Shown here piece by piece: positions 1-9,080 of a stretch of 42,024 nt of DNA (position 1 is its first letter; each line of letters begins with the position of its first letter). Origin of the DNA: Gemmatimonadota bacterium. GTDB taxonomy: Bacteria > Gemmatimonadota > Gemmatimonadetes > Gemmatimonadales > Gemmatimonadaceae. The stretch spans positions 1-42,024 of the forward strand of contig JARIEX010000013.1 in NCBI GenBank assembly GCA_031127095.1, in the 5' to 3' direction. The notes beneath the pieces were generated by a model. The model ran no database searches. It was not told where the DNA came from and saw only the letters and a program-made list of their open reading frames with translations. A program made the translations under genes and the position numbers.

Positions 1-559
1 GCTCGATGTTGTCATCAGAGCCGGCCAGCCAGTACTGCATGAGCAGCAGGTACGCGCGCACATCCTGCGCCGTCCCGGGGATGAACTTGAGAATCGACGG
101 CAGCGTGCGCAGCGCCGACATCTGCCGCTCGCCGCTCGACTTTCCTTCGCCACGCGAGCCACGCAGCTTCTTGAGCAGATTGATGGGCGAGAGGGGCGAA
201 CGCGCTTCGCCGCCGCTCATGTCGAACTTGCCCAGACGCGTACACTTGACCAGCTCGGGCGTGCAGAGCGCGCACATGACCGCGTCGGCCTGCTCGCGCC
301 GCGCCAGCACCGCCGGCAGCACCGCGTTGGCGTACTCTTCCTGAAAGAGCTGCGTGCACACGATCACGTGCGCCCGGCCGATATCGGCCCGGGCCCGCTC
401 GACCGCCATCGGATCGCTGCCAAAATCGGCGGCGACGTGCATCTGCAGCGTGAGTCCGGGGAGGCTGCGTTCCAGCCGCGCGCGTGCCCGCTCGAACGCA
501 TCGGCCAGATGCGCATCGAGCGTGACCACGACCACGCGAACCGGAACCCGGCCCGTCAC
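1..559 (-). CDS. bchH: BchH, magnesium chelatase large subunit (5' part only)
   Basis: This is the N-terminal ~186 residues of the Mg-chelatase H subunit, which binds protoporphyrin IX and, with BchI/BchD, inserts Mg2+ as the first committed step of bacteriochlorophyll synthesis. Reading from a GTG at 559 gives a protein starting MTGRVPVRVVVVTLDAHLAD and continuing with the family-typical segments VIVCTQLFQEEYA and LKKLRGSRGEGKSSGERQ. A GTG start is chosen because it lies 4 nt after the bchB stop and no better start fits the conserved N-terminus. The gene is cut by the left edge of the window. It is the fourth gene of bchF-bchN-bchB-bchH; in other phototrophs bchL and bchM often follow, but they lie outside this window. 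Identity is clear; the exact start is probable. Confidence 0.93.
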   Translation of the reverse strand, partial: MTGRVPVRVVVVTLDAHLADAFERARARLERSLPGLTLQMHVAADFGSDPMAVERARADIGRAHVIVCTQLFQEEYANAVLPAVLARREQADAVMCALCTPELVKCTRLGKFDMSGGEARSPLSPINLLKKLRGSRGEGKSSGERQMSALRTLPSILKFIPGTAQDVRAYLLLMQYWLAGSDDNIE

Positions 560-563
560 GGAC

Positions 564-2306
564 TCAGCGGCCATAGTAGGCCTTGGCGTCGTACAGCGTA
601 TCGACCGTAATCTCGGCGATCCCGTGTTCGAGCGCGTACTTCTCGGTGTTGCGGCGGGCCTTGCCGCGCACGAAGAACGGGATCTTTTTGAGTTCCGCTT
701 CGGCGGGCGCCAACCACGAGGTGCTCATGATCGCGACGATCGTCGCCGTGCCGTCCTCGTCTTCCTCTTCGGCGAAGCCGACCGCGCTGGCCGCCTCGGG
801 TGCCTCGAGGGCCAACGCGGCGCGCGACGAGAACGGTGTGAGCGAGCGCCCGCTGCGCTGGCCCCCCATCGTGTCACCGCGCGCCGGGGCGTCGTCGGCG
901 CCGGCCGCCGGGGAGGCATGCAGATGCGACGGCGTGGCTCCGTCGGCGAACTCGAAGTCGTCCTTGAACATGTGCAGCAGGTGCTCTTCGAGACCCATCA
1001 TGAGCGGGTGCACCCACGTATCGAAAATCACGTTGGCGCCTTCGAAGCCCATCTGCGGCGAGTGACGCGCCGGCACATCCTGCACATGGATCGGCGCCGA
1101 AATCACCGCGCACGGCACACCCAGACGCTTGGCAATGTGGCGTTCCATCTGCGTGCCGAGCACGAGCTCCGGCGCCAGTTCGGTGACGCGCTGCTCGACG
1201 GCGAGGTAGTCGTCGCTGATCAGTGCCTCCACGCCAAGCGATGCCGCGAGGTCGCGAATCGGACGCGCGTATTCCCGCGAGTAGGTCCCGATGCCGACCA
1301 CGGTGAAGCCGAGTTCGTCCTTCGCCATGCGGGCGGCGGCCATGACGTGCGTGGCGTCGCCGAACACGAACACGCGCTTGCCGGTGAGATAGGTGGAGTC
1401 AACGGAGCGCGAATACCACGGGAGCAGCGAACGGCTGGCGCCCACTTGCGCCGTCCCGGCGCGTTCGCGCTCGAGCAGCGCGCTCACATCCACGCCGGCC
1501 ACCTTCCCCACTTCTTCCACGAACTCGCGGGTGGCGAGCACCCCGATCGGTACCGTGCGCACGGTAGGCTGCCCGAACGTTTTCTGCAGCCAACGCGCGG
1601 TGGTCTCGGCCACTTCCGGATACAGCACGATGTTGAAATCGGCGTGCGGCATGGCCTGAATGTCCTGCACCGTGGCATTGAGCGGCGCGCAGACATGGAT
1701 ATCCACCCCGATATCGTGCAGCAGGCGCGTGACCTCACGCACGTCATCGCGGTTCCGGAACCCGAGGGCGGTGCCGCCCAGCAGGTTGCAGCGCGGCTTG
1801 CGGTGCTCGCGGGTGGCCGCCGCGGTGACGCTTTCGCGCGGCGGTGAGCCGGGCGCGGGTGCGAGCGGCAGCAACAGCGTGCGCACGAGGTGATAGAACG
1901 TTTCGCTGGCGCCCCAGTTTTCCTTCTTGGAGTACGCGGGCAGCTCCAGCGGCACGATGGGAATCGGCAACCCCATGCCCATCGCCAGCGATCCGGGCTG
2001 ATCCTGAATCAGTTCGGCTGTGCACGACTCGCCGACCAGCATGGCGTCGGGCTTGAAGCGCTCGTAGGCATCACGCACGGCCGACTTGACCAGCTCCGCC
2101 GTGTCGCCGCCCAGGTCACGCGCCTGAAACGTGGTATACGTGACCGGCGGGCGGGCATCGCGCCGCTCGATCATGGTGAAGAGCAGATCGGCGTAGGTGT
2201 CGCCCTGCGGCGCGTGCAGCACGTAATGCACGCCCTTCATCGAGGTCGCGATTCGCATCGCGCCCACGTGCGGCGGGCCTTCGTACGTCCAGAGCGTCAG
2301 TTCCAT
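564..2306 (-). CDS. bchB: BchB, light-independent protochlorophyllide reductase subunit B
   Basis: 580-residue catalytic subunit of dark-operative protochlorophyllide reductase (DPOR), which with BchN reduces the C17-C18 bond of protochlorophyllide using electrons from BchL. The start ATG gives [20 protein letters not shown]. Asp36 (in QGDTYAD) and Cys95 (in VGESCTAEL) fall at the numbers known for the NB-cluster ligand region of R. capsulatus BchB. The C-terminus carries the PCP-reductase tail, with [17 protein letters not shown] and ending [11 protein letters not shown]. Between the nitrogenase-like core and this tail is an Ala/Pro-rich and acidic linker (with EEEDEDG) of roughly 80 residues, which makes the protein longer than the usual ~520-residue BchB. 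It starts 10 nt after the bchN stop. DPOR is oxygen-sensitive in other phototrophs. Confidence 0.96.
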   Translation of the reverse strand: MELTLWTYEGPPHVGAMRIATSMKGVHYVLHAPQGDTYADLLFTMIERRDARPPVTYTTFQARDLGGDTAELVKSAVRDAYERFKPDAMLVGESCTAELIQDQPGSLAMGMGLPIPIVPLELPAYSKKENWGASETFYHLVRTLLLPLAPAPGSPPRESVTAAATREHRKPRCNLLGGTALGFRNRDDVREVTRLLHDIGVDIHVCAPLNATVQDIQAMPHADFNIVLYPEVAETTARWLQKTFGQPTVRTVPIGVLATREFVEEVGKVAGVDVSALLERERAGTAQVGASRSLLPWYSRSVDSTYLTGKRVFVFGDATHVMAAARMAKDELGFTVVGIGTYSREYARPIRDLAASLGVEALISDDYLAVEQRVTELAPELVLGTQMERHIAKRLGVPCAVISAPIHVQDVPARHSPQMGFEGANVIFDTWVHPLMMGLEEHLLHMFKDDFEFADGATPSHLHASPAAGADDAPARGDTMGGQRSGRSLTPFSSRAALALEAPEAASAVGFAEEEDEDGTATIVAIMSTSWLAPAEAELKKIPFFVRGKARRNTEKYALEHGIAEITVDTLYDAKAYYGR

Positions 2307-2316
2307 ACCGTGATCC

Positions 2317-4112
<1,796 letters not shown>

Positions 4113-4152
4113 CTGACCATCACTTCCGGGGGTTCGCATACCCAGATACCCG

Positions 4153-4181
4153 AGAGTATGGTTCGGTACAGAGGTTGTCAA
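4153..4181 (-). promoter_or_regulatory. candidate promoter for bchFNBH
   Basis: On the minus strand a perfect -35 hexamer TTGACA (4181-4176) is followed after 17 nt by TACTCT (4158-4153). An alternative -10, CATACT, lies at 15-nt spacing. The -10 match is weak, as expected for an activated or repressed promoter. The -35 lies entirely inside the left arm of the inverted repeat, so a bound repressor would cover it. The transcription start is not known from sequence. Confidence 0.5.
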
Positions 4182-4210
4182 GAAAAGTTTACGTCTAGCT
4201 TTCTTGACAA
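4175..4210. promoter_or_regulatory. composite PpsR-type operator (two TGT-N12-ACG sites, inverted)
   Basis: An 11-bp perfect inverted repeat, TTGTCAAGAAA and TTTCTTGACAA, is separated by 14 nt. Each arm begins an 18-bp site: TGTCAAGAAAAGTTTACG on the plus strand (4176-4193) and TGTCAAGAAAGCTAGACG on the minus strand (4192-4209). PpsR/CrtJ of purple bacteria recognises TGT-N12-ACA, and these sites differ only in the final base. A related site occurs upstream of bchG at 6786. The ppsR gene is close by. Binding by PpsR is inferred. Confidence 0.65.
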
Positions 4211-4232
4211 TCGGACCAGCCGGTATCACTCT
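4204..4232 (+). promoter_or_regulatory. candidate promoter for aerR-ppsR
   Basis: TTGACA at 4204-4209 lies in the right arm of the inverted repeat. A weak -10, CACTCT (4227-4232), follows at 17-nt spacing. It mirrors the minus-strand bchF promoter, so one operator could control both directions and give autoregulation of aerR-ppsR. Only the -35 is strong. Confidence 0.4.
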
Positions 4233-4309
4233 ATTCGCTCCGATCGATCCCGGCGAAGAAAGGTGCCCGGATCCCGTTTTTGTTCTTGCGCCCAGGAGAC
4301 CCCGCGGCA

Positions 4310-5272
4310 ATGTTCGGCGCGTCCCTCCAGCCTGCCGCTTCCGGCCACCATTCGGTGACCCGCGCCCCGGGCACAAGCCCAGACGTGATGGATTCGCCCT
4401 TGGTCTCCCCCCGCTCCGAGCGCATCGCGCGCCTCGAGCGCACGATTCAGAACGACCTCGTGCCCCGGCTGCTCACGGGACATCGAGCCGGGCCGCTGCC
4501 CCCCGTGCTGTCCGCTGCCATCGCGCGGGAGCTCTCGGAGCGGGACGTGGACGGATTCGTGGCGGCGGTGCGTAGCCCCGACGATGCCCGCGCGGTGGAT
4601 TTCGTGCGCGACGTGCTTGCCGAGGGTGCCACGATCGAGGCGGTGTATCTCGATCTGCTGGCGCCGTCCGCCCGGCGGTTGGGCACCATGTGGGAGAGCG
4701 ACGAGTGCGACTTCGTCGAGGTGACCGTCTCGCTGGGGCGCATGCAGCGCCTGCTGCGCGACCTGTCGCAGGTGTTCCTGGCCGATGCGTCGCGCCGTGT
4801 CCCGGTGGGGAACGTGCTGCTCACCTGTATTCCCGGGGAACAGCACACGCTCGGCATCATCATGGTCGGGGAGTTCCTGTTGCGTGACGGATGGCGCGTG
4901 CTGGTGGGCGCCCCGTGGTCGGAGAGCGATCTCCTCACCATGGTGGGGACCGAGTGGTACGACGTGATCGGGTTTTCCGTCGGGAGCGAAAGTCGGCTCC
5001 CCCTGCTCAAGCGCGATATCCGGCGTCTCAAGTCCGCGTCGCGGAACCCGCATGTGCAATTCATGGTAGGCGGCCAGGTGTTCATGGAGGATGCAGGGCT
5101 GGCCGAGCAGATCGGCGCGAATGCCATTGCCTCCGACGCCCGCGAAGCACCGACCGTGGCCCGACGGTTACTGGCGGCCGCACAGCAGGCGGCCGAGCAC
5201 GCGGCGTCTGCCGCACCGCGGGAGGCTGTCGGCGATCATGGCCGGTTCAGTGACGCCCTCCGACGCGACTGA
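4310..5272 (+). CDS. aerR: AerR/PpaA-type cobalamin-binding antirepressor
   Basis: A protein of about 320 residues with a C-terminal B12-binding domain of the AerR/PpaA type. These proteins bind cobalamin and modulate PpsR/CrtJ in a light-dependent way in purple bacteria. The segment IPGEQHTLGIIMVGEFLL carries the E-x-H-x-x-G variant of the B12 motif, with candidate ligand His179. GFSVGSES and FMVGGQVF complete the Rossmann-like pocket. An upstream helical segment (LLAPSARRLGTMWESDECDF) resembles the helical cap that precedes B12 domains. The ATG at 4310 is chosen because AGGAG ends 11 nt before it; a TTG at 4280 and an ATG at 4388 are alternatives. The 3' end overlaps ppsR by 35 nt. Confidence 0.87.
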   Translation: MFGASLQPAASGHHSVTRAPGTSPDVMDSPLVSPRSERIARLERTIQNDLVPRLLTGHRAGPLPPVLSAAIARELSERDVDGFVAAVRSPDDARAVDFVRDVLAEGATIEAVYLDLLAPSARRLGTMWESDECDFVEVTVSLGRMQRLLRDLSQVFLADASRRVPVGNVLLTCIPGEQHTLGIIMVGEFLLRDGWRVLVGAPWSESDLLTMVGTEWYDVIGFSVGSESRLPLLKRDIRRLKSASRNPHVQFMVGGQVFMEDAGLAEQIGANAIASDAREAPTVARRLLAAAQQAAEHAASAAPREAVGDHGRFSDALRRD

Positions 5273-6680
5273 GTCGGCGTTTGGCGACATCGACGCCAAG
5301 ACCGCCGCCGCCCTCTTCGCCGTCGCGGGCGATATCGCCTTGGTGATGGACGGTGCCGGCGTCATTCGTGACGTCGCCCTGATCGGATCGGACACCCAGT
5401 TCGACGCGGCCACCGGCTGGATCGGGCGGCCGTGGATCGACACCGTCACCACCGAAACGCGCGCCAAGATCGACACGCTGCTGAAAGAAGCGCACAGCAC
5501 CGGCGTGTCCAAGCGGCGGCAGGTGAACCATCTGCTGGTGGACGGGAACGACGTGCCGGTGTCCTACACGGCCCTCCGGCTGGGACGCGACGGCAGTCTC
5601 GTGGCCGTGGGGCGCGACATGCGGCATGTGTCGGCGCTGCAGCAGCGACTGGTGGAGGCACAGCAGGCCATGGAGCGCGACTACTGGCGTCTCCGCCATG
5701 TGGAAACGCGCTACCGGCTGCTGTTCCAGATTGCCAGCGATGCGATTCTGGTGATCGACGCGACCACCCTCAAGGTGCTCGACGCCAACACGGCGGCTGG
5801 CCAGGTGTTCGGGGACTCCCCCGATCGCCTCATCGGGCGGCCGTTCCCGTTCGGGGCCGAGCCGGGCGCGGCGCGCGTGCTCGACGACCTCATGACATCG
5901 GCGCGGAGCGCGGGGCGCGCGGGCGACGTCCTGGTCACCATGAGCGACGGCGGCCGGTCCTACCACGCCTCGGCGTCCTGCTTCCGGCAGGAGTCGGCCA
6001 CGCTGCTGCTGGTGCGCTTTGCGGCCACCGACGTCGCGCCGTCCCTGGAGACGTCGTCCCAGTCGCCACCGCGTGTGCTGGACCTTCTGGAACGGTCGCC
6101 CGACGGGTTCGTGGTCACCGACCTCGATGGGTACGTCCTCACGGCCAACCGTGCCTTCCTGGACATCGCGGAGCTGGCGAGCGAGGAACAGGTGCGGGGC
6201 ACCCTGTTCTCGACCTACATCGGCCGCCCCGGCGCCGACTTCCCCGTCTTCACGAGCATGCTCAAGAAGAACGGGGTGGTGCGCCTGATGGCCACCACGG
6301 CCCGCGGCTCCCACGGCCATCAATGCGAGGTCGAGGTCTCGGCCGTGTGGGCGCCCGACGGCGAGGAGCCGTGCGTGGGCTTTACCATCCGCGACATCGG
6401 CCGACGTCTGGCCAGCGGCCCACAGGGCGCCCGCGACCTGACCCGGGCCGTCGAGGAGCTCACGTCGCTGGTGGGCCGGGTGTCCCTCCGGGATCTGGTG
6501 CGGGACACGGTCGATCTGGTGGAACGGCACTTTATAGAAGCCGCCCTCGAACTAACCAACGACAACCGGACGTCGGCCGCCGAAGTCCTGGGTGTCAGCC
6601 GACAAAGCCTGTATGTGAAGCTCCGGCGCCACCAGCTGGTGGCCCCCGGCAACGAGCGGGACGACGCCCCGGGCGTCTGA
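5238..6680 (+). CDS. ppsR: PpsR/CrtJ-type transcriptional repressor of photosynthesis genes
   Basis: 480-residue regulator. It has an N-terminal PAS-like region (about 1-125), a coiled linker (LQQRLVEAQQAMERDYWRLR), PAS1 (about 160-270), PAS2 (about 285-395) and a Fis-type helix-turn-helix at the C-terminus (NRTSAAEVLGVSRQSLYVKL). In purple bacteria PpsR represses bch, crt and puc genes aerobically or in light through TGT-N12-ACA operators. The start ATG at 5238 lies inside the end of aerR, implying coupled translation. Cysteines occur in PAS1 (SASCFRQ) and PAS2 (HQCEVEV, EPCVGF), but none occurs in the HTH, where the purple-bacterial proteins have a redox-active one. It is followed by a strong terminator. 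Confidence 0.92.
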   Translation: MAGSVTPSDATESAFGDIDAKTAAALFAVAGDIALVMDGAGVIRDVALIGSDTQFDAATGWIGRPWIDTVTTETRAKIDTLLKEAHSTGVSKRRQVNHLLVDGNDVPVSYTALRLGRDGSLVAVGRDMRHVSALQQRLVEAQQAMERDYWRLRHVETRYRLLFQIASDAILVIDATTLKVLDANTAAGQVFGDSPDRLIGRPFPFGAEPGAARVLDDLMTSARSAGRAGDVLVTMSDGGRSYHASASCFRQESATLLLVRFAATDVAPSLETSSQSPPRVLDLLERSPDGFVVTDLDGYVLTANRAFLDIAELASEEQVRGTLFSTYIGRPGADFPVFTSMLKKNGVVRLMATTARGSHGHQCEVEVSAVWAPDGEEPCVGFTIRDIGRRLASGPQGARDLTRAVEELTSLVGRVSLRDLVRDTVDLVERHFIEAALELTNDNRTSAAEVLGVSRQSLYVKLRRHQLVAPGNERDDAPGV

Positions 6681-6689
6681 CGAGCAGGG

Positions 6690-6719
6690 AAAAACGGCCG
6701 GTCTCCCCCGGCCGTTTTT
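6690..6719 (+). terminator. rho-independent terminator of aerR-ppsR
   Basis: AAAAACGGCCGG (6690-6701) pairs with CCGGCCGTTTTT (6708-6719) around a 6-nt loop. The GC-rich 7-bp stem is followed by five Ts. It lies 10 nt after the ppsR stop and insulates it from the bchG operon. The A-run makes it potentially bidirectional. Confidence 0.9.
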
Positions 6720-6785
6720 CATGTCCCCCCGCCCCGGCGGCCCCCATCCGGGGCAAGCCAAATTTCCTCTGTTGCATTTCTGTAC

Positions 6786-6803
6786 TGTCAACTAAACTAG
6801 ACG
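6786..6803 (+). promoter_or_regulatory. candidate PpsR-type site upstream of bchG
   Basis: TGTCAACTAAACTAGACG matches the TGT-N12-ACG sites at 4176-4209, including the inner TGTCAA and CTAGACG. It ends 3 nt before the bchG ATG (6807), so it overlaps the expected -10 and start region; TAAACT at 6793-6798 could be a -10 of a leaderless transcript. A factor bound here would block transcription of bchG and its operon. Binding is inferred. Confidence 0.55.
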
Positions 6804-6806
6804 CCT

Positions 6807-7733
6807 ATGAGCGTCAGCTTCTCCGTACGGTCGGCGGCGGTGCGCCCGGATCCCAGAGCGATCCTGACGCTGCTCAAGCCGGTGACGTGGTTTCCGCCGA
6901 TGTGGGCGTACACCTGCGGTGCTATTTCCGCGGGGGTCCCCCTCACCGAGCGCCTCCCCTTGCTCGCGCTTGGTATCGCGATCACGGGGCCGCTCGTGTG
7001 CGCCTCCAGTCAGGCGGTGAACGACTGGTTCGACCGGCACGTCGACGCCATCAACGAACCCGATCGCCCCATTCCATCCGGCCGGATTCCCGGTCAGTGG
7101 GGGCTCGCGATCGCGCTGTTCTGGACGGCGCTGTGCGTCGTGGCCGCGCTGCCACTCGGTGCATTCGGCGTGGCCGCGGTGGCCGTCGCCCTGCTCTTCT
7201 CGTGGGGCTACAGCGCGCCGCCGTTCCGCTTCAAGCGCAACGGCTGGATCGGTAACGCAGCCGTCGGCTTTACGTATGAAGGACTCGCGTGGGTGACCGG
7301 CGCCGGGATCATGCTCGGCAACCGGGTGCCCCCGATGCCGCTGGTGGTGCTGGCCGTGCTGTACAGCATCGGCGCGCACGGCATCATGACGCTCAATGAT
7401 TTCAAGGCCATGGACGGCGACCGTCGCATGGGCATTCGCTCGCTCCCCGTGCAACTGGGCGCCGACGGTGCCGCGCGGGTGGCGTCGCTGGTCATGCTGC
7501 TCGCGCAGGCGGCGGTGATCGTGCTGCTCGTCTCGTGGCAGCGCACCATGCCGGCGATGGCGATTGCGGTGCTCACGCTGGTGCAGGCCGTGATGATGTG
7601 GCGCTTCATGCAGGCACCGCGTGAACGCGCCCTCTGGCTAAGCGCGCTCGGCGTGCCGTTCTACGTGGGCGGCATGATGATCGCCGCGTTCGCCGTGCGG
7701 TCGCTGCCGGTGGTTGTCGGAGCGGCGCCATGA
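6807..7733 (+). CDS. bchG: BchG, bacteriochlorophyll a synthase
   Basis: 308-residue UbiA-family polyprenyltransferase that esterifies bacteriochlorophyllide a with geranylgeranyl or phytyl diphosphate in the membrane. The first Asp-rich motif is NDWFDRHVDAINEPDRPIPS (about residues 72-91). The second is LNDFKAMDGDRRMG (about residues 197-210). Eight or nine hydrophobic helices are visible, and KPVTWFPPMWAYTCG is typical of BchG/ChlG. There is essentially no Shine-Dalgarno sequence before the ATG, and the candidate operator sits only 3 nt upstream. Its stop overlaps the next start (ATGA). Confidence 0.96.
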   Translation: MSVSFSVRSAAVRPDPRAILTLLKPVTWFPPMWAYTCGAISAGVPLTERLPLLALGIAITGPLVCASSQAVNDWFDRHVDAINEPDRPIPSGRIPGQWGLAIALFWTALCVVAALPLGAFGVAAVAVALLFSWGYSAPPFRFKRNGWIGNAAVGFTYEGLAWVTGAGIMLGNRVPPMPLVVLAVLYSIGAHGIMTLNDFKAMDGDRRMGIRSLPVQLGADGAARVASLVMLLAQAAVIVLLVSWQRTMPAMAIAVLTLVQAVMMWRFMQAPRERALWLSALGVPFYVGGMMIAAFAVRSLPVVVGAAP

Positions 7734-9046
7734 GTTGGTGGCAGCTCTCGCGACTCGGCCTCGTGCAGGCCGCCATCGGCGCCGTCGTCGTGCTGCTCAC
7801 GACGACCATCAATCGCGTGATCGTGGTGGAACTCGCGCTTCCCGCCACCGTGCCCGGACTGCTCGTCGCGCTGCACTTCGGCGTGCAGCTCGTGCTGCGA
7901 CCGCGGCTCGGCCACGACAGCGATCGCAGTGGTCGCCGCACGCCGTGGATTCTCGGTGGACTGGCCGTGTGCGCGCTGGGCGGCGTGGGGGTCGCGGCGA
8001 GTATTCCCGTGATGGCGACGAATGTCGCCCTCGGCATCGCCCTCGCGTCGATCGCCAGCGTCGTGCTCGGCGCGGGCGTGAGTGCCGCCGGTACGCCGTT
8101 GCTGGCGCTGATGAGTGAGCGCGCGCATCCGTCGCAGCGCGCCGGCGCGGCGGCGATCACGTGGATCCTGATGATCGTCGGCATCATCATCACGGCCGCG
8201 ACGTCCGGCGCGCTGCTCGACCCCTTCTCGTACACGCGATTGATTGCCATCGCCGGCGGCATCGGCGGCATCGGCTTTCTGGTGGCGGTGGTGGCCACGT
8301 ACGGCGTGGAGCGCGGCCCGCGCCCCACGCCGACCCTGCCGGTCAGCGATGATGCGTCGCACGGGTCCTTCATGGCGGCGCTGCGCACCGTGTGGGGTGA
8401 GCCGGCGGCGCGTCTGTTCGCCAGCTTCGTGTTTCTGGCCATGTTCGCGTACAGCGCGCAGGACCTCATTCTCGAGCCGTTTGCCGGGATCGCGTTCGGC
8501 ATGACGCCGGGTGAGAGCACCAAGCTCTCGGGGCTGCATCATGGCGGGGTCCTGATCGGCATGCTCATCACGGCCATCGTGGCCACGCGCCGCGGGCAGT
8601 TGCGCCACTGGGCGGCGGCGGGGTGCATGGCATCGGCCGTCACCTACGTCGCGCTGGCCGCCTCACCGGTGCTGGGCGACGTGCGCACCTTCACGGTCAT
8701 CGTGATGCTGCTCGGCCTCGCCAACGGCGTGTTCGCCATCGGTGCCATTGGTTCGATGATGGCCCTGACCGGCGACAAGACCGACGGACGCGCCGGGCTG
8801 CGTCTGGGCGTGTTCGGTGCCGCGCAGGCGCTGGCCTATGCGGTGGGCACGATGGCCGGCGCGGTCGGCGTCGACACGGCCAAGGCCGTGCTGGCGTCGC
8901 CGCTGCGTGGCTATCTCGCGGTCTTCAGTGTGGAGGCGGTGCTGTTTGCGGCCTCCGCGTTTCTGGCCCTGCGCAGTGCGTCGAGCGAGCGCGCGAACGA
9001 TGTGTTTCGTGAGCGCGCCGAGCTGCTGCCGGCGGTCTTGCAGTGA
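7730..9046 (+). CDS. PucC/Bch2-family MFS protein
   Basis: 438-residue membrane protein with about 12 hydrophobic helices, related to the PucC/LhaA/Bch2 branch of the major facilitator superfamily. Members lie between bchG and bchP in many purple bacteria and are thought to help deliver bacteriochlorophyll to, or assemble, light-harvesting complexes. Visible features are a short N-terminus (MSWWQLSRLGLVQ), the family-like LRPRLGHDSDRSGRRTPWI loop between helices 2 and 3, and SPLRGYLAVFSVEAVLF near the end. The ATG overlaps the bchG stop. The family is clear from sequence and position, but the transported substrate is not known. Confidence 0.88.
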   Translation: MSWWQLSRLGLVQAAIGAVVVLLTTTINRVIVVELALPATVPGLLVALHFGVQLVLRPRLGHDSDRSGRRTPWILGGLAVCALGGVGVAASIPVMATNVALGIALASIASVVLGAGVSAAGTPLLALMSERAHPSQRAGAAAITWILMIVGIIITAATSGALLDPFSYTRLIAIAGGIGGIGFLVAVVATYGVERGPRPTPTLPVSDDASHGSFMAALRTVWGEPAARLFASFVFLAMFAYSAQDLILEPFAGIAFGMTPGESTKLSGLHHGGVLIGMLITAIVATRRGQLRHWAAAGCMASAVTYVALAASPVLGDVRTFTVIVMLLGLANGVFAIGAIGSMMALTGDKTDGRAGLRLGVFGAAQALAYAVGTMAGAVGVDTAKAVLASPLRGYLAVFSVEAVLFAASAFLALRSASSERANDVFRERAELLPAVLQ

Positions 9047-9080
9047 ACTCCCTCCCGAAGTCCCCCCAGGAGAATGTCGC

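Noticed and set aside
354-1847. Long open frame on the plus strand opposite bchB
   Set aside because: Its peptide is Arg/His/Gly-rich with no family features. It is antisense to bchB, whose motifs and residue spacings are intact. High GC creates many such shadows.
5432-7255. 600-codon open frame overlapping ppsR and bchG
   Set aside because: It runs through the ppsR terminator and the bchG start in another frame and has a low-complexity Arg/Ala/Gly composition. ppsR and bchG are clearly the coding frames.
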